Shown here: one piece after another, positions 44,313 through 53,688 of the stretch
Layout of the letters: each line of letters begins with the position of its first letter
Position numbering within the stretch: the first letter of the stretch is position 1
Notes under the pieces: generated by a model
What the model was told of the DNA's origin: nothing
Databases searched by the model: none
The model's input: the letters and a program-made list of their open reading frames with translations, nothing else
Program-made: the position numbers and the translations under genes
NCBI GenBank assembly: GCA_964522665.1
Contig: CAZFVY010000023.1
Coordinates: 1-64,000 of the forward strand
Source of the DNA: CAZFVY01 sp964522665
Lineage (GTDB): Bacteria; Verrucomicrobiota; Verrucomicrobiia; Limisphaerales; CAZFVY01
Direction of reading: 5' to 3'
Length of the DNA stretch: 64,000 bases

Positions 44313-44951
44313 ATGCTCAATCATCTTTTTGAAAACAACCAGGCTTGGGCCGAACGAATTCGGCGCCAGGATCCCGAGTTCTTTCTCAAGCTCTCGCGCC
44401 AGCAGTCGCCGAGCTATCTGTGGATTGGCTGTTCGGACAGCCGGGTGCCGGCCAACGAGATCGTCGGCCTTTTGCCGGGCGAATTGTTTGTCCACCGGAA
44501 CGTCGCCAATCTGGTCGTGCATACCGACCTCAATTGTTTGTCGGTGATGCAATTCGCCGTGGACATTCTGAAAGTGCGCCACGTCATCGTCTGCGGGCAC
44601 TACGGCTGCAGCGGCGTGCTGGCAGCGTTGCGGCGGGATCGGCTGGGCTTGAGCGACAACTGGCTGCGCCACCTGCAAGACGTGCGGCACAAACATGAGC
44701 GTCTCCTGGCCAGCGCCGGCGGCGATCCCATCGCTTCGGACCGGCTCTGCGAGTTGAACGTGATCGAGCAGGTGACGAACGTCTGCTACACGACGATCGC
44801 GCGCGACGCCTGGGAACGGGGCCAGGAATTGACGGTGCACGGCTGGATCTACGGTTTGCAGGACGGCCTCCTGCGTGACCTCAACATTAACGTGAACGAT
44901 TTCAAATCCACCCTTCCCGCGTATCACGCCGCCGTGGCTGCCCTCGCTTGA
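44313..44951 (+). CDS. can: Beta-class carbonic anhydrase
   Basis: 212 residues from the ATG at 44313 (MLNHLFENNQAWAERI); a GTG at 44271 would add an unconserved leader. It interconverts carbon dioxide and bicarbonate. Zinc ligands lie in WIGCSDSRVP (Cys with Asp-Arg dyad) and CGHYGCSGV (His and Cys). FVHRNVANLVVHTDLNCLSV, CELNVIEQV and VHGWIYGLQDGLLRDL match the E. coli Can subgroup closely. Confidence 0.96.
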   Translation: MLNHLFENNQAWAERIRRQDPEFFLKLSRQQSPSYLWIGCSDSRVPANEIVGLLPGELFVHRNVANLVVHTDLNCLSVMQFAVDILKVRHVIVCGHYGCSGVLAALRRDRLGLSDNWLRHLQDVRHKHERLLASAGGDPIASDRLCELNVIEQVTNVCYTTIARDAWERGQELTVHGWIYGLQDGLLRDLNINVNDFKSTLPAYHAAVAALA

Positions 44952-45020
44952 GGCACGAGGCGGAGTCGGTCCACGCCCCATTGACCCAGGCGCCGCCTGG
45001 CGTATCGTTCCCCCTTGTTT

Positions 45021-45413
45021 ATGACGGTGGATGATTTTGTAAATTCGAAGGTGTTGCCCGAGTACCGTGACGTCGTTCAGGCGCTCCGACGGCTGATTCG
45101 CGACGTGGCGAAAGGCGCCAGTGAAGAGATCAGCTACGGGATTCCGGTTTACAAGCTGAACCGCGCTTTCGTGGTCATCAGCCCCACCAAGACGGCCATC
45201 ACGCTGGCGTTCTCTCGCGGCGCGGAATTTGGAGACCGGCACGGGTTGCTCCGGGGGGTTGGCAAGGTGTCCAAGCACATCAAGATCAAGCGGGTAGAAG
45301 ATGTCCCCGTCGCGGCGATCAAAGATTATTTGCGACAAGCCCTGGCGCTCGACGCGCAGCCCACCCATTCCCGGTCACGACGGAAACCGGCCGACCGGCA
45401 AAGCCTAAAATAG
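45021..45413 (+). CDS. DUF1801 family protein
   Basis: 130 residues from the ATG at 45021 (a TTG six bases upstream is in frame). DDFVNSKVLPEYRDVVQALRRLI, EEISYGIPVYKLN and a late RGVGKVSKHIKIK fit DUF1801/YdhG-like proteins, whose biochemical role is unknown. The C-terminal 20 residues are basic. It precedes the VOC-fold gene by six bases, so the two form an operon. Confidence 0.85.
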   Translation: MTVDDFVNSKVLPEYRDVVQALRRLIRDVAKGASEEISYGIPVYKLNRAFVVISPTKTAITLAFSRGAEFGDRHGLLRGVGKVSKHIKIKRVEDVPVAAIKDYLRQALALDAQPTHSRSRRKPADRQSLK

Positions 45414-45419
45414 AAACCT

Positions 45420-45893
45420 ATGCAAAAGATCACCCCGTTCCTTTGGTTTGACCATCAGGCCGAGCAGGCGATGAATTTTTACGTTTCGATTTTCAAGAAT
45501 TCAAAGATCCTCAGCGTGACCCACTACGGCCAGGAAGGACCCGGGCCGGCGGGAACGGTGATGTCCGGGCGGTTCCAACTCGAAGGGCAGGAATTCTACG
45601 CGCTCAACGGCGGTCCGGTGTTCAGCTTCACGCCCGCCATTTCGTTCTTCGTGAGTTGCGAGACGCAGCCGGAGATCGACCTGCTTTGGGAAAGGCTTTC
45701 GGCCGGCGGGGAAAGAGTTCGTTGCGGCTGGCTCAAGGATCAATTCGGCGTGTCGTGGCAGATCATTCCCGGCGTCCTCGGTGAGCTGCTGAATGACCCG
45801 GACGACGCGAAGGCCGGGCGAGTCATGCAGGCGATGCTGCAAATGGATAAGCTGGACATCGCCGGACTGAAGCGCGCCGCGGAAGAGGCGTGA
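45420..45893 (+). CDS. VOC family protein (PhnB-like)
   Basis: 157 residues. ITPFLWFDHQAEQAMNFYVS, YALNGGPVFSFTPAISFFV and GWLKDQFGVSWQIIP match the PhnB/3-demethylubiquinone-methyltransferase-like subgroup of the vicinal oxygen chelate fold. Metal ligands are not fully conserved and the substrate is unknown. It lies six bases after the DUF1801 gene; such pairs are common in bacteria. Confidence 0.88.
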   Translation: MQKITPFLWFDHQAEQAMNFYVSIFKNSKILSVTHYGQEGPGPAGTVMSGRFQLEGQEFYALNGGPVFSFTPAISFFVSCETQPEIDLLWERLSAGGERVRCGWLKDQFGVSWQIIPGVLGELLNDPDDAKAGRVMQAMLQMDKLDIAGLKRAAEEA

Positions 45894-45993
45894 AGCGCGC
45901 GCACGCTGAACGCGGCGGAGCGCTGCCTTCCGCAATGGTTTCACCGTCGATTCTATCGTGACAGGCTGACCGAGGCGCTGTCAGGATGAGTCG

Positions 45994-47538
45994 GTGAAAC
46001 GGTGGGGCAAACGAATGATGTACGTCGCGGCCGGATTGGTGTTCCTCGTGACGCTCGCGATTGTGGTTGAGCGCGCTCGTGGCGAATTGGCGCTGAGTTC
46101 ACGGCTTCGAGCGTTGGCTACGCAGGGCGAAACGCTTTCCCTCGCGGCGCTGAAGCCGAAGCGCGCGCCGGATGGCGAGAATTTATTCCTCGATTTGCTG
46201 TCGCTCACGAATCAGCTCAAAACGATTGCCACCAACCTCGACTCGATTTCGCCGCGGATGCAATTCGCCGCGCCAGGCCGCGCGGTGGTCGCGTCGCAGG
46301 TGGAGAGTTGGCCGTTTGATGGAAAAACAACGAATGATTGGGACCGGATCGGTAAGGTTTTGGCGGCGGCGCGCGAACCACTCAGCGCCTTGGAATCCGC
46401 CGCACAGAAACGAACCTACGACTCGGGGACCGACTACGATAAAGGGTTCATCGATCTTCAGCTTAAGAACATCGGGGATATTCGGTATGGAAGCCAGCTC
46501 CTGAGTTGGTCCGTGCTCTACTCGTTGAGGGAAGGCAATGCCGAGCGGGCCCAAATGGTACTTGAGACCCTCGTCAGGTTGACGGCTAGACAGACCCCAG
46601 AACCATTGATTATCTGCCAGTTGGTTCGCCACGCCTGCGCTGCGATGGCGTTCAATGTGACTTGGCAAGCGTTGCAAATTGACGGTTGGACCGACGCCCG
46701 GTTGGCGGCGATGCAAACCGCGTGGCGGGAATGTGATTTCGTAAAGGACATGGGATTCGCAACGGAAATGGAACGGGCGATGAACCTGGATTTTTACACG
46801 CAACTTCGGAAATCCAAAGCGAAACTCGACTTTGTGATTGAGCAGCGTGAAAAAGTTCGAGAGATCACCGACGGATCGTTCGGCGGGCTGGGCTCGCAAG
46901 GTTTTGTCTTGAACTGGTTGCACGTCCCTTTGTGGCGCGCGGCCTGGATAGCCCAGGACGAGCTTGAGGCGTTGGAACGGTGGCAATTCACAATTCAGCG
47001 TGAACGCCTTGCTCGAACCAACGGATGGGCTATGCTGAACCGAACTGGGAACGCGGCGGCGGCCCGTCAGAAATCGCTTTTCGTCGATCGAGATAAGATG
47101 GGCTGGTATGACCGATTGCGATTCCTTTTTGCCAGCGGAGAATTTGCCATCACGGACGGGATGATCCGCAAAACGCTCGCGGCTCAGACGCAGCAACAAA
47201 TGACACTCACGGTTCTGGCCATTCAACGCTACCGTCTCCGAAACGGACGCCCACCCGCACAACTCTCCGAGCTGGTTCCGGAATTTCTTGCCGCGCCGCC
47301 GCGTGATTTTATGGATGGCCAGACATTGCGATACTCACTCCGCCCTAATCATGCCGGTTTCCTGCTCTACTCCGTCGGGGAGGACGGTCTGGACGATGGC
47401 GGCGACCCAACGCCGCGGGATGGGAAGAAGGAATTCCGCCAAATCTGGGATGGCCGCGACGCGGTTTGGCCGACCGCCGCGACGGCAGAGGAGGCGAAAT
47501 CCGCGATGGAGGCGGAGTTGAAGCGGGAGCACAAGTGA
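45994..47538 (+). CDS. Membrane-anchored hypothetical protein with C-terminal ALERYRL-type motif
   Basis: 514 residues from a GTG start. One N-terminal membrane helix (MMYVAAGLVFLVTLAIVVE) is followed by a mostly helical periplasmic part. The last 120 residues carry TVLAIQRYRLRNGRPPAQLSELVPEFLA and DGQTLRYSLRPNHAGFLLYSVGEDGLDDGGD, a pattern I recognise from many uncharacterised Verrucomicrobiota and Planctomycetota proteins, related in appearance to pseudopilin C-termini. No function can be assigned. Confidence 0.75.
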   Translation: MKRWGKRMMYVAAGLVFLVTLAIVVERARGELALSSRLRALATQGETLSLAALKPKRAPDGENLFLDLLSLTNQLKTIATNLDSISPRMQFAAPGRAVVASQVESWPFDGKTTNDWDRIGKVLAAAREPLSALESAAQKRTYDSGTDYDKGFIDLQLKNIGDIRYGSQLLSWSVLYSLREGNAERAQMVLETLVRLTARQTPEPLIICQLVRHACAAMAFNVTWQALQIDGWTDARLAAMQTAWRECDFVKDMGFATEMERAMNLDFYTQLRKSKAKLDFVIEQREKVREITDGSFGGLGSQGFVLNWLHVPLWRAAWIAQDELEALERWQFTIQRERLARTNGWAMLNRTGNAAAARQKSLFVDRDKMGWYDRLRFLFASGEFAITDGMIRKTLAAQTQQQMTLTVLAIQRYRLRNGRPPAQLSELVPEFLAAPPRDFMDGQTLRYSLRPNHAGFLLYSVGEDGLDDGGDPTPRDGKKEFRQIWDGRDAVWPTAATAEEAKSAMEAELKREHK

Positions 47539-47570
47539 GCGATCGCCGTGAGTTACGGGCCTAATTCTCA

Positions 47571-48623
47571 ATGAACCCCGTTGAACGATTCACCGCTCTT
47601 TTGCGCGGGCCGGAGCCGATGCTGGCGATGGCGCCGATGCAGGACGTCACGGTGCTGCCCGTTTGGCGGTTGGTCGCTGAGCGCGGCAACGCGGACTTTT
47701 ATGTCACCGAGTATTTTCGCGTTCACGCCGATTATCACCCGCGCCGGGAGTTGCTCCGGTTGATCACCGAGAATCCCACGGGCCGGCCGATTCTGGCGCA
47801 GATGATCGGCAACGACATTCCCGCGCTCGTGCGCGTCGCGCGCGAGTTGCAGCAATATCCGGTGGCCGCCATCGACCTGAATCTCGGCTGCCCGGCTCCG
47901 GTCGTTTACAAGAAATGCGCCGGTGGCGGCTTGCTGCGCGAACCGGCGCGGATCGACGCGATTCTTGGGGCGTTGCGCGACGCCGTCACCATTCCTTTCA
48001 CCGTCAAGACCCGCGTCGGCTTCGATGATCCCGCGGTGTTCGACACGTTGCTGCCGATCTTCGCCAAACACCGGCCTGATCTCGTGGCGGTGCATGGGCG
48101 CACGGTGAAGCAAATGATGCGCACCGAGGTGAGTTACGATCTGATCGCCCGCGCGGCGCGGGAGCTGGCGTGCCCGGTGCTGGCGAACGGCAACGTCGAT
48201 TCCGCGGAGAAGGCCGCGTGGGTCGAGCGCGAGACCGGCGCGCGGGGCGTGATGATCGGTCGTGGCGCGATCCGCAATCCCTGGATTTTCCGCCAGATTC
48301 GCGAGCATCGGCGCGGCGAACCGATCTTTCAACCGAGCGGGCGCGAAGTGCTCGCCTACGTGCGCGAGCTTTACGACGCGCTCAGTTCGCCCGATTTTGC
48401 CGAGCCGCTTCAGGTATCTCGCATGAAGAAGTTTCTAAATTACATCGGTGAGGGCGTGGAGCCGACTGGCCGATTTCTCCATGATATTCGCCGCGCGCGA
48501 ACCAAGGCCGACTTTTTCGGCGTGTGCGAGGAGCACCTGAGCCACGACCAACCGATGGCCCTCGCGCCGTACCCTTCCGCGGTCAAATCGAGCGAGCCGG
48601 AGCCGGATGCGTGCGCGATCTGA
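47571..48623 (+). CDS. dus: tRNA-dihydrouridine synthase
   Basis: 350 residues, an FMN/NADPH enzyme that reduces uridines in the tRNA D-loop. LAMAPMQDVT, IDLNLGCPAPVVYKKCAGGGLL with catalytic C116, VKTRVGF, AVHGRTVKQMM and GVMIGRGAIRNPWIF are all present. Which Dus class (A, B or C) cannot be settled by eye. It stands 32 bases downstream of the membrane-anchored hypothetical gene. Confidence 0.93.
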   Translation: MNPVERFTALLRGPEPMLAMAPMQDVTVLPVWRLVAERGNADFYVTEYFRVHADYHPRRELLRLITENPTGRPILAQMIGNDIPALVRVARELQQYPVAAIDLNLGCPAPVVYKKCAGGGLLREPARIDAILGALRDAVTIPFTVKTRVGFDDPAVFDTLLPIFAKHRPDLVAVHGRTVKQMMRTEVSYDLIARAARELACPVLANGNVDSAEKAAWVERETGARGVMIGRGAIRNPWIFRQIREHRRGEPIFQPSGREVLAYVRELYDALSSPDFAEPLQVSRMKKFLNYIGEGVEPTGRFLHDIRRARTKADFFGVCEEHLSHDQPMALAPYPSAVKSSEPEPDACAI

Positions 48624-48744
48624 ATCGGCCAGCGACGAAAAACTGGGACGGTTACCGCGTGATTTCGACCGAATAGGTAACCGAAATCGGTTAAAATGAA
48701 TGACTGCGCGTCAAGCGGATCGGTTCCGTTCCCCGACCGTTCGG

Positions 48745-49317
48745 TCACGCCGCAAAGAGGCTGGCCAAATCCACGGTAAAGTTCGGAACCGCCGCGCTGG
48801 TCAGCGATCCGCCCGGTCCGTGAACCGAGCGTTCCGTGAACGCCTCTCCCGCCGGCCGGCGGTGGACCTCGATGGTTTGCTCCGGTCCGAGTACCAGCCA
48901 ACACTCTTTAACGCCGGCTCCGGCATAGGCGCGCAGCTTAGTGCGGTCGTAGTCGTGGCTAGTCACGCAAACCTCGATCACGAGTTCGGCGGTCTCCGGG
49001 TGTCTCGAGAGGAAGTCATCCTCGCGCCCGCGGATAACCGAAAGATCAGGCTCTGGCTCGGAATCGGCGCAGGTAATCGGTTGTTCCTGCCAGACGAAAC
49101 AGTCCGGCAGGCGCGCTTGCTGAAGCGAACGAAGCAGGCGTTGTGACAAAAACCGGTGAAGGGGGGACTTCGACATTTTGTGGAAGATTTGACCGTAGAG
49201 CAGTTCGGTTTTCTCCGGCATCAACCCTAGGTCGCCCAACGCGTGGTAGGCGTTCACGGAGAGCGGCCACACCCGCGGGAAGGTTCCGATCGCTTCCTTC
49301 GTACCAGTCGCCAGCAT
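48745..49317 (-). CDS. Uma2 family putative endonuclease
   Basis: 190 residues of the Uma2/DUF820 group, a restriction-endonuclease fold. ELLYGQIFHKM, the acidic EPEPDLSVI, and LVIEVCVTSHDYDRTKLRAYAGAGVKECWLV supply the Asp, Glu and Lys expected of a PD-(D/E)xK site. Uma2 genes are abundant in cyanobacteria, Verrucomicrobiota and Chloroflexota, and their role is not established. It is a single gene with no methylase partner. Confidence 0.88.
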   Translation of the reverse strand: MLATGTKEAIGTFPRVWPLSVNAYHALGDLGLMPEKTELLYGQIFHKMSKSPLHRFLSQRLLRSLQQARLPDCFVWQEQPITCADSEPEPDLSVIRGREDDFLSRHPETAELVIEVCVTSHDYDRTKLRAYAGAGVKECWLVLGPEQTIEVHRRPAGEAFTERSVHGPGGSLTSAAVPNFTVDLASLFAA

Positions 49318-49416
49318 GGAGCAAAGGTAATCCTCGCCGGGAATACGCTCAAGCGCGATTTACAGCGCCGCGGGGTGGAGCGGTTCGCACCCCATCCGAC
49401 CACGCCGGTCCTCGAA

Positions 49417-50172
49417 TCAACTCGGGAAAAGCGCCGCGATTTCGTCCTGGATTTCCTCGGCCTTGGCGCGCGGGTCGCTGGCTTTGCTGATCGGGCGGCC
49501 GACGACGATGTAATCGGCGCCTTTTTGAAACGCGGCCGTCGGAGTGACGATCCGCTTCTGGTCGTCGGGAATCGAACTGTTCTCGACGGGGCGAATGCCC
49601 GGAGTGATGACGAGGAAGTTTGGCCCGAGCGATTCACGCAATTTTTCGGCTTCGAGACCGGACGAAATGACGCCGGCGCAGCCCAACTCGATTGCCCGGC
49701 GCGCGCGCGACAAGACCAGCGTCTCGGTATCGCAACTGAAACCGAGCGCCGCCAAATCACCGTTGTCGAGGCTGGTCAGGACGGTGACCGCGAGAATCTT
49801 GACGCCGCTGCCGGCCTCGGCGGCTGCTTTCAGCATCGAATCGTTGCCGTGGACGGTGGCGAACGTGGCGCCGCGGTTCTTGAGTTGTTGCACCGCGAGT
49901 TTCACCGTTTCGGGGACATCAAAAAACTTGAGGTCCACGAAGACCTGCTTGCCGCGCTGGCGAAGCCATTCGATCAACTCGTAGTAGCCTCCCGCCATGA
50001 AAAGCTGCAACCCGACCTTGTAGAACATGACCGCGTCGCCCAACAGTTCGACGATGCGTTTCGCCTCGTCCACGGTCGGCACATCGAGCGCGAAGATCAG
50101 GCGTTCGCGGCTCGGGATCGGCTTGGTGGACAAAAAATGGCGGGGGATTTGGGTGGTAGGCGTGGCGTTCAT
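49417..50172 (-). CDS. pyrF: Orotidine 5'-phosphate decarboxylase
   Basis: 251 residues. It makes UMP in pyrimidine synthesis. LIFALDVPTVDEA opens the barrel and FVDLKFFDVPETV contains the catalytic D80-K82-D85 set; ITPGIRPV and ADYIVVGRPISKASDP bind phosphate. The first ~20 residues are an extension of no clear role. Standalone, not in a pyr operon. Confidence 0.95.
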   Translation of the reverse strand: MNATPTTQIPRHFLSTKPIPSRERLIFALDVPTVDEAKRIVELLGDAVMFYKVGLQLFMAGGYYELIEWLRQRGKQVFVDLKFFDVPETVKLAVQQLKNRGATFATVHGNDSMLKAAAEAGSGVKILAVTVLTSLDNGDLAALGFSCDTETLVLSRARRAIELGCAGVISSGLEAEKLRESLGPNFLVITPGIRPVENSSIPDDQKRIVTPTAAFQKGADYIVVGRPISKASDPRAKAEEIQDEIAALFPS

Positions 50173-50264
50173 TTCGGGCTGTACATTTCAAATAGCTAGC
50201 TCGGCACAAGCCTAGCCTTGGCGCGCTGCCGAATCAACCATCGACGCCGTGGCCGGCGTCCGGG

Positions 50265-51548
50265 CTACCTCGACGGGGCGGTCGGCGTCGCGGCCTGACC
50301 CGTTCGGAGCGGTTCAGCTTTTTCGGTTGCCGCGAGCGCGGCGCGCGCGCTGAGGACCCGTAGCGTCAGGTACGTTTCCGGGTCGCCGGGGCGTTCCGCC
50401 AGGAGCCCGACGACCCCGGCGCAGGCCAGGAACGGCGGCTTGGGTCGCGTGACGACCAACGTCAGTTTCAGAGTTGGTCGATGATTGATCTCGATCATGA
50501 TCGGGAGCTGATAGGCTGGCGTCCCGTCGGGCAAGCCCCATTGGGTCGCGGCGGCGACGCTGATCTCGTCCGGTAGAAAGCGAAAGTGAACGCTACTCAC
50601 CCCGGCATGCAGAATCACCGACCAAATCAACGACCGATCCAGCACCTTGAAAAGGATTTCGTCTAATCCCGGGGTCTGCTCAACAATCCCAAAATACGAA
50701 TCGAGCGCGGGCGCTGATCCGCAAAGCGTGCGCTCCTCCGCGTCGGTCAACCCGACGGTTTCCGCCAATTTCCAGCCGGCGTTCGTCTCCGCCGCGGTGT
50801 AGGGCGTCCCGCGGACTTCAAACCATCCCTTCGGGGCGTTGGCGTTGGCGTTGTGGATGCGAAAACTCGCGACCGCGGCGCGATCGGCGCCGAGCGCCAG
50901 AAAATCGCGGTTAAGGGCCGTGCGCGCGTTTTTTTCATGAGGCTTGGCGGGCTTGGGCGGGTGGTCGGCCGCATCGAACGGGCCGATCGTTCGCAAGCTG
51001 ACGAACGCTGGCGTGTAACTGTACTCGTGTCGGCCACCCACCGAAGTGTATAGCGTCCGCGGTGGCGGCGGCCGGGCCGCGAGTTCCTTGGCGCCGGGAG
51101 TCACGCCTTCGAGGCGAACAAGCCACTGCGTCCGCCGCATGCCGCCCTGACACAGGGTGACCAGGGCGGTAACCGCGTCGCCGGGACCAACCACGCTGCC
51201 CTCCCGCGGGGGATCGATCCCTTCCAACGGAACGTGACTGGCCTCGGCGGCGGCGACTAAGTCGGCGCAGGGGGCGATTGGCGCCATTCGTGGGACCGCC
51301 CCGAGGCTGGGTTCTGCTCCGACCGCTGATGTCGTGAGAACCAGCGCGCCGAGAACGCCCAACACCCGTGACCAGACGAACGCGAACGCGACGCCCGGAA
51401 AACGAGATAGGCGCTGAGTTGAGCGTTCGGGCAATCTTGCGGCGAGCTGGCTGGATCGCGAAGCTTTGCTTCCTGGTCGCCGGCAGAATTCGTCCTGACT
51501 CGCCCGACGCTGGGCAGGGCGGGACGTTTTCTGAACGATCGAAACCAC
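50265..51548 (-). CDS. Exported protein of unknown function
   Basis: 427 residues. A basic N-terminal stretch (residues 1-50) precedes a hydrophobic segment (GVAFAFVWSRVLGVLGALVLTTSAVGA, about 51-77), so the annotated start may be too early. The mature part has no motif I recognise; it contains VTALVTLCQGGMRRTQWLVRLEGV and HAGVSSVHFRFLPDEIS and ends in a Pro/Thr/Ala tail. It diverges from the ABC permease pair. I cannot assign a role. Confidence 0.6.
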   Translation of the reverse strand: MVSIVQKTSRPAQRRASQDEFCRRPGSKASRSSQLAARLPERSTQRLSRFPGVAFAFVWSRVLGVLGALVLTTSAVGAEPSLGAVPRMAPIAPCADLVAAAEASHVPLEGIDPPREGSVVGPGDAVTALVTLCQGGMRRTQWLVRLEGVTPGAKELAARPPPPRTLYTSVGGRHEYSYTPAFVSLRTIGPFDAADHPPKPAKPHEKNARTALNRDFLALGADRAAVASFRIHNANANAPKGWFEVRGTPYTAAETNAGWKLAETVGLTDAEERTLCGSAPALDSYFGIVEQTPGLDEILFKVLDRSLIWSVILHAGVSSVHFRFLPDEISVAAATQWGLPDGTPAYQLPIMIEINHRPTLKLTLVVTRPKPPFLACAGVVGLLAERPGDPETYLTLRVLSARAALAATEKAEPLRTGQAATPTAPSR

Positions 51549-51799
51549 GAACGAATGATAATCCTCCGAACGAGAGCCGTCAAAACGTCCGCCTAGGTTC
51601 GGCGCGTATTTCTGCGATTGGTCGCTGGACGTCGTTCGTCAGTTGCTCTGGGCCGGTATTTCGCTTCGGCGCCGTGCGGATTTCTCGCCGAGATAGCGCC
51701 GCACCCGCTACGCACGCGGGGTGACGGGATCGCTGATCGCCGCCGAGCGCGCAGGTCATCCTTGCCAGCCGGGAATACCGGACTAACGTTGGGCCGCGC

Positions 51800-52606
51800 G
51801 TGAAAAAATACTGGCACGTCATCAACATCGGCATTCAGAACACCTTGGTTTACCGGGTGAATTTTCTGTTCCGGGCCGCGTTTAGCTTGATCCCATTGAT
51901 GGCCACGATCTTTCTCTGGCGGGCGATTTACCAGGGCAAACCGGCCGGCGAGAGCGTCGCCGGCTACACGCTGGCGCAGATGACCTCATACTATTTGCTG
52001 GTGACGATCGTGGACGCGTTGACGGCGGTGACTGAGGACGACTGGCAGATCGCCGCCGACATCAAGGACGGCAACATCAGTCAGTTTCTGCTCAAGCCCA
52101 TCGACTACTTGAGCTACCGGCTTTGTCTCTTCGGCGCGGGGCGGCTGATTTACACGGCGGTGGCCTTGGCGCCAGTGGGGTTGTTCATTTTCTTTTTGCG
52201 AAAATATTTTGTCGCGCCGGCCAGCGCGGCGGCCTTCGGCTGGTTCCTGGTCTCGGTCGTCCTCACCGCGCTGCTGCAGTTTCTGATGTCCTACACGATG
52301 GCGCTGCTCGCGTTTTGGGTCCTGGAGGTTTCGACGTTCATCTTCATTTTGTTCGCCTTCGAATACATCGCGGGCGGGCACGTTTTCCCGCTGGATATTC
52401 TGCCCCCGACGCTCGCGCATATCCTGCAATGGACGCCGTTCCCGTATCAGCTCTTTTTTCCGGTGAGCGTTTATCTTGGGCAGACGACCGGCGCGGACTT
52501 TTGGCGCGGGCTGCTCATTCAAAGTATTTGGGTGGTGGTGGCGTATGTCGTCGCCCGGACCGTTTGGAACCGGGGGATCAAGAAATACTGCGCGGTCGGC
52601 GGTTGA
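51800..52606 (+). CDS. ABC-2 type permease (DUF990 family), subunit 1
   Basis: 268 residues from a GTG. Six membrane helices are visible, e.g. NFLFRAAFSLIPLMATIFLW and LVSVVLTALLQFLMSYTMALLAFWVLE. RAIYQGKPAGESVAGYTLAQMTSYYLL and NGNISQFLLKPIDYL fit the ABC-2/DUF990 permeases that work as heterodimers with one ATPase in drug, antibiotic or polysaccharide export. The second permease gene follows after 149 bases. Confidence 0.85.
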   Translation: MKKYWHVINIGIQNTLVYRVNFLFRAAFSLIPLMATIFLWRAIYQGKPAGESVAGYTLAQMTSYYLLVTIVDALTAVTEDDWQIAADIKDGNISQFLLKPIDYLSYRLCLFGAGRLIYTAVALAPVGLFIFFLRKYFVAPASAAAFGWFLVSVVLTALLQFLMSYTMALLAFWVLEVSTFIFILFAFEYIAGGHVFPLDILPPTLAHILQWTPFPYQLFFPVSVYLGQTTGADFWRGLLIQSIWVVVAYVVARTVWNRGIKKYCAVGG

Positions 52607-52755
52607 TCGGCGGGACGACGATGGGCATCAAACCGTGAACACGCATTGCCAATCTCGCGCGGAGGGATCGATCTCCTCGCGCCAGGCATACTGCCGACGG
52701 CTCGGCGCGGAAGCGATGGTCCGCCCCCGCGGGCGGCGAGCGATTCCCTGCGGCT

Positions 52756-53628
52756 ATGAATGAACCGAGCCAGATTCCGGCGGTCGCCCGTGAGCCGTCC
52801 AATGTGTCATTACTAGGGACTGACCCCTTGGGGTGGCGGCGTTATTTGTCAATCTACGGCGCGCTCTGGAAGAACGCGGTGGCGCGGGAGATGGGATTCA
52901 AGAGCAATTTCCTGCTCTGGATCGTCGTCGAGATGTTGTGGTTTGTGCTGCAATTGAGTTTCGTCGGCGTCATTTACCTGCACACGGATCACATCGCCGA
53001 CTGGAGCAAATGGCAGGTGGTGGCCCTGATGTCCACGAGTCACCTGATCCAGCAGGTGTTCACCGCGCTGTTTCTGAGCAATTGCACGCAATTGTCCGAG
53101 CTTATCCGGACGGGCAAGCTCGATTTTCTGCTGCTGCTGCCGATCAACACGCGCTTCATTATTTCATTGCGCCAAGTCGATCTCGGTTCTTTCGCCAACG
53201 CGGGATCGGCCAGCGTGGTTCTCATTTACGCCGTGCGCCAATTGCATCTGCATCCCACGTTCGGGCAGATCGCCGGCTTTGTCGTGCTTTGCGCGACGGG
53301 TGTCCTGATTCACTATTCCCTCCTCTTCTTGCTGGCGAGCGTGAGCTTTTGGACGGTGCGCGCGCAAGGGATCGTATGGGGCTACTACAACCTCTTCAAT
53401 ATCGCGCGGTTGCCCGATTCGGCGTTCAAGGCGGGCGCCTTCAAGGCGTTCTTCACGTTCGCGCTGCCGATGTTGCTGGTCAGCAACGTGCCCGCCAAGG
53501 TGCTCCTGGAAAAACTGAACTCCTGGCGGGACCTTGGTCTGATCGTCATCATGAGCGTGGTTTGCGCGCTGGTCTCGGAATGGTGGTGGCGACGCTCGCT
53601 CGCCCGTTATGCCAGCGCCAGTTCGTGA
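52756..53628 (+). CDS. ABC-2 type permease (DUF990 family), subunit 2
   Basis: 290 residues with six predicted helices (FLLWIVVEMLWFVLQLSFVGVIYL, GFVVLCATGVLIHYSLLFLLASV). QLSELIRTGKLDFLLLLPINTRF parallels the same position in the upstream permease, so the two are paralogous halves of one transporter. The ATP-binding subunit is not found on either side. It ends about 60 bases before the convergent adenylate cyclase gene. Confidence 0.85.
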   Translation: MNEPSQIPAVAREPSNVSLLGTDPLGWRRYLSIYGALWKNAVAREMGFKSNFLLWIVVEMLWFVLQLSFVGVIYLHTDHIADWSKWQVVALMSTSHLIQQVFTALFLSNCTQLSELIRTGKLDFLLLLPINTRFIISLRQVDLGSFANAGSASVVLIYAVRQLHLHPTFGQIAGFVVLCATGVLIHYSLLFLLASVSFWTVRAQGIVWGYYNLFNIARLPDSAFKAGAFKAFFTFALPMLLVSNVPAKVLLEKLNSWRDLGLIVIMSVVCALVSEWWWRRSLARYASASS

Positions 53629-53688
53629 CGGGAGCAACGGGCCGCCAAGGTGATAGGCGGCAAAAGTCCGGCCCCGGGTTGACTCCGG

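Noticed and set aside
44112..45368. 418-codon minus-strand open frame across carbonic anhydrase and DUF1801 genes
   Set aside because: It runs antisense to two genes with clear family motifs and has no motifs of its own.
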